DNA of 64,000 nucleotides from Arenicola marina (taxonomy: Eukaryota; Annelida; Polychaeta; Arenicolidae), in assembly GCA_964019135.1 (NCBI GenBank), contig OZ025265.1, positions 25,643,143 to 25,707,142 of the forward strand. Reading direction: 5' to 3'. Below are positions 63,955-64,000 of the stretch, one piece after another. The notes beneath the pieces are model-generated. The model ran no database searches, was not told the DNA's origin, and worked only from the letters and a program-made list of their open reading frames with translations. A program made the position numbers and the translations under genes. Numbering within the stretch: position 1 is the first letter of the stretch; each line of letters opens with the position of its first letter.

Positions 63955-64000
63955 GGGCAAGCTCCCCGAACGGTGGCGCTACGCAAGCTCAGCTTTTACC
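63955..64000 (-). repeat. Dispersed repeat E, minus copy, cut by the window edge
   Basis: The reverse complement, GGTAAAAGCTGAGCTTGCGT then AGCGCCACCGTTCGGGG, matches 20955-21000. Confidence 0.6.

Overview
This is a eukaryotic, intron-bearing, repeat-dense genomic window, almost certainly from a marine invertebrate animal. The evidence is spliced exons of a Golgi-type carbohydrate sulfotransferase, L1/Tx1-, RTE- and CR1/L2-like LINE pieces, tRNA-derived SINEs, hAT-, pogo- and THAP-type DNA transposon debris, and many minisatellites. Several such phyla, including lancelets and hemichordates, would fit; the sequence alone does not fix the species. No rRNA, functional tRNA, CRISPR array or bacterial-style operon was seen.

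Host genes. Two partial carbohydrate sulfotransferase genes lie on the minus strand. Gene A has three phase-compatible coding exons at 6898-6796 (signal anchor), 5366-5317 (stem) and 4412-4207 (5' PAPS-binding loop); its last exon must lie left of the window. Gene B has only the large last exon, 29085-27970 (3' phosphate-binding motif and C-terminus); its first exons are not visible up to 64 kb. The exon 3 donor of A and the exon 4 acceptor of B have the same phase, so the simplest reading is two head-to-tail paralogues, each cut by the window or by a very long intron. Gene B carries a 2-bp frameshift in a GC dinucleotide run. Weak candidate exons lie at 25.4 kb (+) and 61.5 kb (-).

Layout. 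0.3-3.6 kb: a 5'-truncated L1/Tx1 LINE with a poly-A tail. 3.6-7.4 kb: sulfotransferase A exons interleaved with SINEs and a 13-bp minisatellite split by a SINE. 7.4-27 kb: intergenic DNA with hAT-type MITEs, LINE tails, minisatellites and a THAP gene stub. 28-30 kb: sulfotransferase B exon and a 19-bp CpG-rich minisatellite. 30.9-41.2 kb: a 9-kb mosaic of a CRE-rich dispersed repeat, bracketed by inverted arms about 97% alike. 42.3-44.7 kb: a TA-flanked terminal-inverted-repeat transposon holding pieces of other transposons. 45-54.5 kb: duplicated composite repeats, two minisatellites, a SINE with target-site duplication and paralogous empty site, and an L1 remnant. 55.2-60.3 kb: a 5.1-kb satellite of about 87 copies of a 59-bp unit, each carrying a GC box beside an inverted CCAAT box (intact in about two thirds). 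60.3-64 kb: mostly unique DNA with two MITEs.

Nearly all long open frames in the window are by-products of tandem repeats whose unit lacks stops on one strand. The well-supported coding content is the sulfotransferase exons and transposon debris.
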